Assembly: GCA_036393975.1 (NCBI GenBank)
Contig: DASWFZ010000061.1
Coordinates: 1-24,169 of the forward strand
DNA: 24,169 nt
Source: 13-1-40CM-64-14 sp036393975
GTDB lineage: Bacteria > Sysuimicrobiota > Sysuimicrobiia > Sysuimicrobiales > Kaftiobacteriaceae
Direction of reading: 5' to 3'
The position numbers and the translations under genes are program-made. The first letter of the stretch is position 1; every line of letters begins with the position of its first letter. A model generated the notes under the pieces. That model worked only from the letters and a program-made list of their open reading frames with translations, was not told where the DNA came from and did no database searches. Shown here piece by piece: positions 1 through 6,371 of this stretch.

Positions 1-879
1 GAGCTCCAGCCCCTGGACAAAGGGGATCGCGGTTTCGTCGACGCCATCGGCAGACCCCGAGAGCAGGTTCGCGATGATGGTGTTCGTGTCTGAGATGAAG
101 CGGTAGACGACCCGCCGCGCGGCCGGTTTATCAGGCAGGACTCCCGGAACCCCCGCCCAGGCAGGGTTCGCTTCCAAGGTCATCGAGGATCCTTTTTGCC
201 ATTCCTTGAGGATGTAGGGACCATTGCCGATGGTGGGGACGCCGGTTCCCCATGCTTCCACAAACTTGGCGGGGTTGGCCCGGAACAACCGCTCGGTCGC
301 GTGCTTGGGCAAAATCCCTCCTCCGGAGAGGTAGTGGTTGGCTCCGGAGTACTTCTTCTTCCACTTCACCACAACCGTCGAGGGGTCAGGGGCGAAGATG
401 TTCTCCACCCGTTCCGAGATACTCCGGTCGGCAGCCGGAAAGTCGGGGTGCATTTCTACGCGCCACGCCCAGATGTAGTCTTCCGCCGTCACGGGCTTCC
501 CGTCGTGCCAGGTCATTCCTTTCCGGAGTTTCCAGGTGACCTGCATCGAGCCGTCGGCGTTTACCTTCCAGTCGCCGTCTTTCAGACTGGGCACCTTTTC
601 TACCATGGCCGGCAGGAATTTCCATTCGCTGTTCATGAGAACCGGCTCTGCGTCGTTGCTCTGGTTGCAGCAGAAGATCATTGCCCGTATCGCCGATGCC
701 ACAAACATCTGGCAGGCGTCCGCTTTCGGATTGAGACACGATGGCTCCTGTTGCAAGAACAGGACGACAGTATCAGGTGCCACGGCCGGGCTGCTGGATG
801 AGGCCGCGCGAGATGCGAACGGCATCGCGCTCACCAGCACAGTCGCGAGCAGAAGCGACATCCACCTCGACGAACCCAT
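1..879 (-). CDS. ABC transporter solute-binding protein, SBP_bac_5 (peptide/nickel) family, 3' end cut by window edge
   Basis: This is an extracytoplasmic binding protein that would deliver a peptide-like solute to a Dpp/Opp-type permease. The frame is open from the ATG at 879 to the left edge (293 codons), so the C-terminal half is missing from the window. Residues 1-26 form a signal peptide (hydrophobic core LLLATVLVSA, then AFASRA-type end). Family signatures follow in the normal order: QEPSCLNP near residue 44, WKLRKGMTWHDGKPVTAEDY around 115-134, and IGNGPYILKEW around 217-227. The start is fixed by a strong Shine-Dalgarno, GGAGGAGG, six bases upstream. An unusual cluster of cysteines (CLNPKADAC, then CC) lies in the mature N-terminal region. 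It sits 41 bp behind the HTH gene and probably begins another transporter operon continuing to the left. The family is certain; the substrate is unknown. Confidence 0.9.
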   Translation of the reverse strand, partial: MGSSRWMSLLLATVLVSAMPFASRAASSSSPAVAPDTVVLFLQQEPSCLNPKADACQMFVASAIRAMIFCCNQSNDAEPVLMNSEWKFLPAMVEKVPSLKDGDWKVNADGSMQVTWKLRKGMTWHDGKPVTAEDYIWAWRVEMHPDFPAADRSISERVENIFAPDPSTVVVKWKKKYSGANHYLSGGGILPKHATERLFRANPAKFVEAWGTGVPTIGNGPYILKEWQKGSSMTLEANPAWAGVPGVLPDKPAARRVVYRFISDTNTIIANLLSGSADGVDETAIPFVQGLEL

Positions 880-920
880 AGAAGTCCTCCTCCGTGTTGC
901 AGAAGTATCTTACCTTCTCG

Positions 921-1286
921 TCACCCTAGCGTGCCTAAGCTAGTCCCCGTGATGCCCCAATCCCAGAGGTTCCACGTGAGCGAGTCTTCTCGTCGTGACG
1001 GCGACTTCATAGGAGACCAGGTGGATGGCTCCTGTGAGTACCCGCGGATGACGGATCCCGGATTCTGGCTCATGCTCCGGTCTGTGTGTCGACGCCCCAA
1101 GACTTTCCGAATCGTTTCACGACTACGGGCGCCTACCCGGTGCAGGCGCAGAAATTCATCCACGTCGGCTTTCAGAATCCGCAACGAACGCCCCAGACGA
1201 ACGGCGGGGAGTTGTCGATCACGCACATACCGGTAGACGGTGAGTTTGTGCACCTGTAAATACCGCGCCACCTGAGCCGGAGTCAT
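921..1286 (-). CDS. Excisionase-family helix-turn-helix DNA-binding protein
   Basis: This is a small protein of about 121 residues. Residues 1-52 match the HTH_17/excisionase (MerR-like winged helix) fold: MTPAQVARYLQVHKLTVYRY, then VRDRQLPAVRLGRSLRI, then a lysine/aspartate helix KADVDEFLRLHR. Such domains bind DNA as small regulators or recombination directionality factors. No integrase or phage gene is nearby, so a transcription-factor role for the neighbouring SBP gene (41 bp downstream) is more likely. The C-terminal 50 residues (rich in Ser, Pro, Trp, Gly) show no recognisable fold and may be disordered. I chose the ATG at 1286 because the HTH begins there. A TTG at 1358 would add 24 residues, and neither start has a well-placed Shine-Dalgarno. 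Function beyond DNA binding is inference. Confidence 0.7.
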   Translation of the reverse strand: MTPAQVARYLQVHKLTVYRYVRDRQLPAVRLGRSLRILKADVDEFLRLHRVGARSRETIRKVLGRRHTDRSMSQNPGSVIRGYSQEPSTWSPMKSPSRREDSLTWNLWDWGITGTSLGTLG

Positions 1287-1601
1287 TACCTCGCTCGGTG
1301 TCGCCGACGGCTGCTTCAAAGCACACACCCCGCTGGCCTGACGTGGTGACTCGAGCAACTCACTCTATGAGATTGTCCTTTATATGGATTCGTGCAGAAC
1401 ATACGGGATGCGGCCCTAGACTCCTTCTGAATCTTGCATACGTGGACTCACTACAGTCCACACCGCCATCCTCCAATGCTTATCAACCATCGAAAGGTTG
1501 TTCGCCAGATCACGCCCGGTTTGAAAACGGAGTCTTTCCCTCCTATTCGACCAAGTGGGCAAAAATATCAAGGGCGTTCCGCACCGCACTCTGCAGGCTG
1601 T
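1287..1601. other. Non-coding gap of about 315 bp between the transporter operon and the HTH gene
   Basis: I see no convincing gene here on either strand. The short open frames lack ribosome sites and resemble nothing known. The region is visibly less GC-rich than its surroundings and holds one perfect inverted repeat (1442-1461) and a weaker one (CAACC/GGTTG at 1484-1488 and 1496-1500). Neither is followed by a T-run on either strand, so I see no intrinsic terminator for the transporter operon. The promoter of the HTH gene presumably lies here; the AT-rich stretch around 1375-1390 reads TATAAA on the minus strand, but no clear -35 box accompanies it. Confidence 0.5.
1442..1461. promoter_or_regulatory. 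Perfect 7-bp inverted repeat, candidate operator
   Basis: The arms GTGGACT (1442-1448) and AGTCCAC (1455-1461) are perfect complements separated by six bases. The repeat lies upstream of the HTH gene (156 bp before its ATG at 1286, 84 bp before the alternative TTG at 1358) and 140 bp after the last gene of the transporter operon. It lacks a T-tract, so an operator for a dimeric regulator, possibly the adjacent HTH protein, fits better than a terminator. This is inference from position and symmetry only. Confidence 0.3.
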
Positions 1602-1808
1602 CTACAGACCGCCGGCTTTGTGGGCATACCGAACGGCACCGAACACGCCGATTGTCAACCCTGCCACTGAGCCCGCATAGGCAAGGAGGGCAAGCGGCAA
1701 ACTCGGGGTGAGGAGGCGGATGGTCAGGAGCAGCAGGAAGAGCCAACTGGCGAGCAGGACCGAACCGCCGAGGACAATTAGCCTGACTGACCCACCCCAC
1801 TTCCGCAT
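1602..1808 (-). CDS. Small two-helix membrane protein, last gene of the transporter operon
   Basis: This is a 68-residue protein with two predicted transmembrane helices: roughly residues 8-29 (LIVLGGSVLLASWLFLLLL) and 36-58 (SLPLALLAYAGSVAGLTIGV). They are separated by a short loop with Thr and Pro, and flanked by basic ends (MRKWGG at the start, RYAHKAGG at the end). Its ATG lies one base after the TAG of the upstream ATPase gene, with a purine-rich AGAGGG about eight bases before it, so it is almost certainly translated by coupling to that gene. I do not recognise the family. Position suggests a small accessory subunit of the transporter or a hitch-hiking membrane protein; no function is assigned. 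The two clean hydrophobic segments and the tight coupling argue that it is real despite its size. Confidence 0.65.
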   Translation of the reverse strand: MRKWGGSVRLIVLGGSVLLASWLFLLLLTIRLLTPSLPLALLAYAGSVAGLTIGVFGAVRYAHKAGGL

Positions 1809-1809
1809 G

Positions 1810-2823
1810 CTACGCCCTCTTCGTCGAAGACGGGGCAACGAGACCAGTGTCATCGTAGAGCCAGCACAACACGTGTTGTCCCGGCGAGGGCTCGAAGTCT
1901 TTCGGCACGTGGATGTCGCAAATCCCCGGCATGAAGGACGGACACCGGGGGTGAAACCGGCAGGCCGCGGGCGGATGGAGCAGGCTAGGAGGTTCCCCAG
2001 ATGGCACGTCCCTGAGGCGGTGGGCATTCGCGGGATCCGGATCAGGAATCGCCGCCAGCAACGCCTGTGTGTATGGGTGTCGTGGCGTCCGCAGCAAATC
2101 GGCCATGGAGGCCCGCTCGATAATGAGGCCGCCGTACATCACGCAGACACGCTCGCAGAAGTACCGGACAGTCGATAAGTCATGCGTGATGTAGATCACG
2201 CTCAGGCCGTAGCGTTCCTGGAGCCCTCGCAGCAGCTGCAAAATCTCCACGCGGACGGACGCGTCGAGCATGGACACGGGCTCATCGGCGACGATGAGTT
2301 GGGGTTGGAGGATCATCGCCCGCGCGATGACGAGCCGCTGCTGCTGTCCTCCGCTGAGCATGTGGGGAAAACGCGGCAGAAAGTCGTCGACCGGCGTCAG
2401 CTTCACGTCCTCTAACGCCGTGCGGATGCGTCCCACTCTCTCGTCTTTGGGACCAATCCCGTTGATGATGAGCGGCTCCTCCAGAATTCGCTGCACGCGC
2501 ATGAAGGGAGGCACGGCGCCATACGGATCTTGCTGTATGTAGCCGACGCGCGCCCGATACCAGCGCAGATCCTCGCGCCCGCGCACAGGCTTGCCGTCAA
2601 AGATGATCTCTCCTTGCCGGGGCAGATGCAGACCCAGGATCGTCTTGGCGAGTGTGCTCTTCCCACACCCGCTTTCACCGACGATCGCCACCGCCTCGCC
2701 GCGGTGTAGATCGAAATCGACCCCGTCAACCGCGTGCACAAATCCCACCCGGACAAATCCCCAGCGGCGGAGTTCAAACCACGTGTGGAGGTCGCGGATG
2801 GATAGGAGCAGATCATTCGGCAT
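1810..2823 (-). CDS. Peptide/nickel ABC transporter ATP-binding protein (DppF/OppF type)
   Basis: This is the second ATPase subunit of the transporter, cytoplasmic, 337 residues. The nucleotide-binding domain shows Walker A GESGCGKS (49-56), a Q-loop YIQQDP near 105, the ABC signature LSGGQQQR, Walker B LIVADEP followed by the D-loop SMLD, and the switch histidine in YITHDLS. After about residue 255 comes the oligopeptide-type C-terminal extension HPYTQALLAAIP, ending in a cysteine pattern CRFHPRCP...GIC...C that is typical of this subfamily. The ATG at 2823 overlaps the end of the preceding ATPase gene by 11 bp, as expected in a translationally coupled operon. Length is normal for DppF/OppF. 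The substrate cannot be told from the ATPase. Confidence 0.93.
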   Translation of the reverse strand: MPNDLLLSIRDLHTWFELRRWGFVRVGFVHAVDGVDFDLHRGEAVAIVGESGCGKSTLAKTILGLHLPRQGEIIFDGKPVRGREDLRWYRARVGYIQQDPYGAVPPFMRVQRILEEPLIINGIGPKDERVGRIRTALEDVKLTPVDDFLPRFPHMLSGGQQQRLVIARAMILQPQLIVADEPVSMLDASVRVEILQLLRGLQERYGLSVIYITHDLSTVRYFCERVCVMYGGLIIERASMADLLRTPRHPYTQALLAAIPDPDPANAHRLRDVPSGEPPSLLHPPAACRFHPRCPSFMPGICDIHVPKDFEPSPGQHVLCWLYDDTGLVAPSSTKRA

Positions 2824-3796
2824 GGGCGCGCTCTTCGTATAGCCAGCACTTCACGAGGCGGCCCCCCACGGGGAACAACGGAGGCTCCTCGCTACACTTA
2901 CTAAACCGCGCGGGGCAGCGGTCGGCAAAACGGCAGCCCGTGGGCGGATTGATCAAGCTGGGGGGTTGTCCGGGGATTGCGGCCAAACGTTTGTCGCCCC
3001 GCAGCGCCGGAACGCTTGCCATCAGCGCCTGGGAGTACGGGTGGAGTGGCTCGCGGTAGAACTGGTCGGCACCGCTCACTTCGACAAACTGCCCGGCGTA
3101 CATGACCGCGGCGTCGTCAGCGAGCTCGCTGCTGGCCGCGATGTCGTGGGTTATCAGGATAAAACGAGTGTCGGTCGAGCGCTTGATCGTCTTGAGGACG
3201 TTCATGATGTTGGCCTGGGTCAGCACGTCGAGCGCGGAGGTCGGTTCATCCAGCACGATGACGTCGGGATGGGTGATCAAGGCCATCGCCAGAACCAAGC
3301 GCTGGCGCATGCCGCCGCTGAGCTCAAAGGGATAGCGATCGAGAAAATCCAGCGGGACACCGACCTGTCCCACGCCTTCCTCGACCGCCCGACGCGCGCT
3401 GAGCGGATTGTCTGCCTGCTGGTGGGCGAGGAGCGCTTCGGCGATCTGGTCGCCGATCCCAATGACGGGATTGAGGGCGTTCATCGCTCCCTGGGGGACC
3501 CAGGCCAGCTGGGTCCAGCGCACTTGCTGGCGGAACTGCTCTTCCGGTAACGCCATCACGTCGACGCCGTTCAGCCAGACACTCCCGCTGTAGGTCTGGA
3601 CGTTGCGAGGAAGCAGACGCAAGATGGCCCGGCCTAACGACGTCTTACCGCACCCGCTCTCCCCGACCACGACGATGGTGCGTCCCCGGCCCAGGGTGAG
3701 GCTCACGCCGTCGACGGCCTGCACCGGACCCTGGTGGGTCCGAAAGTACAGCCGCAGATTCTCGATGACGAACGTCTCGGACGGGGTCGGGGTCAT
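2813..3796 (-). CDS. Peptide/nickel ABC transporter ATP-binding protein (DppD/OppD type)
   Basis: This is the first ATPase subunit, 327 residues, partner of the DppF-type subunit encoded next. Motifs are Walker A GESGCGKT (45-52), Q-loop WVPQGAMNALNP, signature ELSGGMRQR, Walker B VIVLDEPTSALD and switch histidine LITHDIA. The C-terminal oligopeptide domain begins at HPYSQALMASVP and carries the cysteine pattern CRFADRCP...SKC...C. The open frame continues upstream for 143 codons, but that part is a shadow of the permease gene. The ATG at 3796 is the real start because it overlaps the permease stop (TAATG) and has GGGAG about six bases before it. Order and overlap place it directly behind the DppC-type permease. 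Confidence 0.93.
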   Translation of the reverse strand: MTPTPSETFVIENLRLYFRTHQGPVQAVDGVSLTLGRGRTIVVVGESGCGKTSLGRAILRLLPRNVQTYSGSVWLNGVDVMALPEEQFRQQVRWTQLAWVPQGAMNALNPVIGIGDQIAEALLAHQQADNPLSARRAVEEGVGQVGVPLDFLDRYPFELSGGMRQRLVLAMALITHPDVIVLDEPTSALDVLTQANIMNVLKTIKRSTDTRFILITHDIAASSELADDAAVMYAGQFVEVSGADQFYREPLHPYSQALMASVPALRGDKRLAAIPGQPPSLINPPTGCRFADRCPARFSKCSEEPPLFPVGGRLVKCWLYEERAHAE

Positions 3797-5115
3797 TACA
3801 TCTCCCGCAGCCGCGGGTTCACGATGCGGTCTAGAGCAAACCCCAACATGGTAAACCCGAGTCCACTGAGCACAAGGAGGACGGCGGGCTCCACCACCCA
3901 GTAGTACTGCCCCACAAAGAGCGCTCCCGAGTGGTACGCATCTTCGAGCACTTTCCCCCAGGTGGGCACCGAGGGATCTCCCAAACCGAGGACGGCCAGG
4001 GTGGCCTCCAAGAACACGAACGACGGGATGAGCGTGACAAAGGACGGGACGAGCACGGGCACGACCCGCGGCAACATATAGTGGAGGACCACGCGCAAAC
4101 TCCCGGCCCCGTACGCCCGGGCCGCTTCGATATAGGGGGCTTCCTTGATCTGCAGGAATAGCGCGCGGTTGCCCTTGATCCCCCCAAACACACCCAGCAC
4201 GATGACGAGGCCCAGGATCACCCAAATGCTGCGGGAGTATAACGTGCTGACCATGATCAGGATCGGGAGACTGGGCAAGATCAGGTTGACCTCCGTGATC
4301 CGCTGAATCGCGCCGTCAACCCACCCTCCGTACCAGACCCCGATGGCTGCAATCACCAATGTGCTCACGGTTGATCCCACCGCCGCCAACAACCCGAATG
4401 CGAGTGCAATCGGGGTCCCCCACAGTAACGCGATCATCAGGTCGCGCCGCTGGCCATCGGTGCCCGCGAGCCCGTAGCCCTGCCCGTAGACGACAAGTTG
4501 CGCGTCCAGGTGCGAGGCCGGCTCAAACAGGAACCCGCGGATCAGCAGTTCGTAGCGCCCGCGCAGCGACTGGTCTGGATGACGCGGGTCGGCAAAGAGG
4601 GCGACCTCGGGGCGTCCGCCGACTGCCTGCTGCAACCGTTGGTCCGAAGAGATGCGGTAGCTGTCCGAGGGCTTCACCGAGAGCTCAGCCAGCGCGGTTT
4701 CGGTTCCATCCGGACGTCGCCACCTGAGCGTGACTTGAGGCGCTTTGTCGGTGTAGCTGGTGTCCCAGAAGACTGACAGCTCCTGGGGAAAACTCTGGTA
4801 GGGGAAATCGAACGGCAGCGACATCGTAATCCGGCGGACTCCACTCCCGAGTTCCACTTCCCGCCGCGGTGTGCCGGTGCTGCTGACAATAACCGTTTGG
4901 GAGAGGTGAACTCCTGGGAACACAGTCAGCCAGGCCGGCCACGCATTGCGCGGCGTCCGCTGCCACACTCCCTCCCCCCCATTCCATAGACGAATGGCTT
5001 CCCCGTACGGGATAGCGACCACTGCATATACCGAGATCGCTACCAACAGACCGATGATCGCCAATCCGGCCAGGGCCGAGGGATACCGGCGCAACTCGCG
5101 CAGGGTCCGGGTCAT
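3796..5115 (-). CDS. Peptide ABC transporter permease, DppC/OppC type, with a large extracytoplasmic insertion
   Basis: This is one of the two membrane subunits, 439 residues, against roughly 280-310 for ordinary DppC proteins. Transmembrane helix 1 is about residues 13-35. The conserved family motif that normally follows soon after (GTD..GRD) appears only at 218-225 as GTDGQRRD. The 175-180 residues between them form a hydrophilic, beta-rich stretch that should face outside. Five helices follow, with the ATPase-docking EAA loop YIEAARAYGAGSLRVVLHYM and the typical ending with LGLGDP.VPTWG. The start ATG at 5115 overlaps the upstream permease stop (ATGA) and has GGAGGGG seven bases before it. 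The insertion may help bind the unusual SBP encoded in the same operon; this is inference. Confidence 0.9.
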   Translation of the reverse strand: MTRTLRELRRYPSALAGLAIIGLLVAISVYAVVAIPYGEAIRLWNGGEGVWQRTPRNAWPAWLTVFPGVHLSQTVIVSSTGTPRREVELGSGVRRITMSLPFDFPYQSFPQELSVFWDTSYTDKAPQVTLRWRRPDGTETALAELSVKPSDSYRISSDQRLQQAVGGRPEVALFADPRHPDQSLRGRYELLIRGFLFEPASHLDAQLVVYGQGYGLAGTDGQRRDLMIALLWGTPIALAFGLLAAVGSTVSTLVIAAIGVWYGGWVDGAIQRITEVNLILPSLPILIMVSTLYSRSIWVILGLVIVLGVFGGIKGNRALFLQIKEAPYIEAARAYGAGSLRVVLHYMLPRVVPVLVPSFVTLIPSFVFLEATLAVLGLGDPSVPTWGKVLEDAYHSGALFVGQYYWVVEPAVLLVLSGLGFTMLGFALDRIVNPRLREM

Positions 5116-6230
5116 CGACGCCCCTCCAGTCCCACTTTGACCCGGGGATCCACCCATGCGTAGAGGATGTCTAAGACGAACACGGTGATCGCTAACAGGT
5201 AGGCATAGATGATCGTCGTCCCGACGATGACCGGTGTGTCAAAGAGCCCTACCGCCTGATAGAGTGCCCGCCCCAGTCCCGGCCAGTTGAACACCGTCTC
5301 CAGCACAATTGCCCCGGTCCACGTCCCGATCAAACCCAAGGCGAATCCGGTGATGATCGTGGGTAGAGTCGGCCGCAAAATGTAGCGGCGTTCGATCACG
5401 CTAGAGGGGAGTCCCTTGGCCTTCGCGACCTCGACGTAATCCTCGCTGGAAAAGATCAGGAAGAACGTTCGCCCTGAATAGATGGCGATGAAGAACGTGC
5501 TCAGCACCATCGCCCCGATCGGCAGGATCATATGCTGCAGCACGCTCAACGCATAAGCTAGGGGGTGCTCGGGGGCTGGCGCTGCCACCATGCCGCCATA
5601 GGGTAGCACCCGCAGCATTGACGCGAAGATCAAGATCAAGAAGATGCCATAGAACCATGCCGGGGCAGCGGAAGTGGGAGCCAGCGCGATCACCAGCCGA
5701 TCCAGCGCGCTCCCGTACCGTCGCGACAACGCCAGCGACAACAAAAGAGTCGAGAAAAACAATAACAGCTCGGCGGTCACGAAAAGCAAGAGGGTGGCCG
5801 GGAGGCGATCCAGGATAATGTTGCGGACCAGCCGCGAGCCGGTATCGCTGGTCATGCGTTCGGCAAACCCCAGATGCAGCTGGAGTGAATCGCGCAGGTA
5901 GACAAGGCTGCGCGGGAAGAAGGGCCGGTTTAACCCCAGCCGCTGCTCATCGAGCCGTATAATGTCTTCGACCCTCCGGGACCGGTCCTCAGGCGTCAGG
6001 AACGTGAGCTTGGGATCGAGCTGGACCCGCATCATCGCCGCTTCCCGAATCTCGCCGCGTTTGATCACGTCCACGTACCCGCCCATGTTAGCGACCAGGA
6101 TTGTCAGATACACGGCAACGACCACGGTTATGAAGAGCGCGAACAAGCGCGTGGCCGAATAGGTCGCGACGCGAACTACCGTGTCCCGCACCTGGCGGGA
6201 GGGTCGTCCCAGAGCCAGCACCGCGCTCAT
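5112..6230 (-). CDS. Peptide ABC transporter permease, DppB/OppB type
   Basis: This is the other membrane subunit, 372 residues. Helix 1 covers about residues 26-47 (LFALFITVVVAVYLTILVA). A first extracytoplasmic loop follows, with a LNRPFFPRSLVYLRDSLQLHLG segment corresponding to the usual LGLDRPL..RY..WL family motif. The remaining helices include the EAA motif EDYVEVAKAKGLPSSV and the family hallmark ETVFNWPGLGRALYQAV. The longer open frame upstream is discarded because its codons encode the ribosome site itself: GAGGAGGGG lies six bases before the ATG at 6230. The gene starts 141 bp after the second SBP gene, the largest gap inside the transporter operon, and ends with an ATGA overlap with the next permease. 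Confidence 0.93.
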   Translation of the reverse strand: MSAVLALGRPSRQVRDTVVRVATYSATRLFALFITVVVAVYLTILVANMGGYVDVIKRGEIREAAMMRVQLDPKLTFLTPEDRSRRVEDIIRLDEQRLGLNRPFFPRSLVYLRDSLQLHLGFAERMTSDTGSRLVRNIILDRLPATLLLFVTAELLLFFSTLLLSLALSRRYGSALDRLVIALAPTSAAPAWFYGIFLILIFASMLRVLPYGGMVAAPAPEHPLAYALSVLQHMILPIGAMVLSTFFIAIYSGRTFFLIFSSEDYVEVAKAKGLPSSVIERRYILRPTLPTIITGFALGLIGTWTGAIVLETVFNWPGLGRALYQAVGLFDTPVIVGTTIIYAYLLAITVFVLDILYAWVDPRVKVGLEGRR

Positions 6231-6371
6231 GCGCCACCCCTCCTCGTATAGACACTCGAGGGCCCCTGACAAATCAGCACCGGAGAGGAGGCCTGAGGAT
6301 CAGGACGTTTCATCTCTGACCGACCCAGCGGAGATGGCCGCGGCGTGTTCGACGCTCCCCTTCAGATATTC

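Noticed and set aside
921..1358. Excisionase gene as evidence of a prophage or integrative element
   Set aside because: There is no integrase, attachment-site repeat, phage gene or tRNA nearby; this HTH fold is also common in ordinary regulators.
1484..1500. CAACC/GGTTG hairpin as terminator of the transporter operon
   Set aside because: The stem is only five base pairs and no T-run follows on either strand.
3797..4225. Extended N-terminus for the first ATPase
   Set aside because: These codons are a shadow of the permease gene; the TAATG junction and GGGAG site fix the real start at 3796.
6231..6371. TTGTCA-16-TATACG as an internal promoter before the DppB-type gene
   Set aside because: The -10 box abuts the Shine-Dalgarno, so RNA would start inside or after the ribosome site; box matches are moderate.
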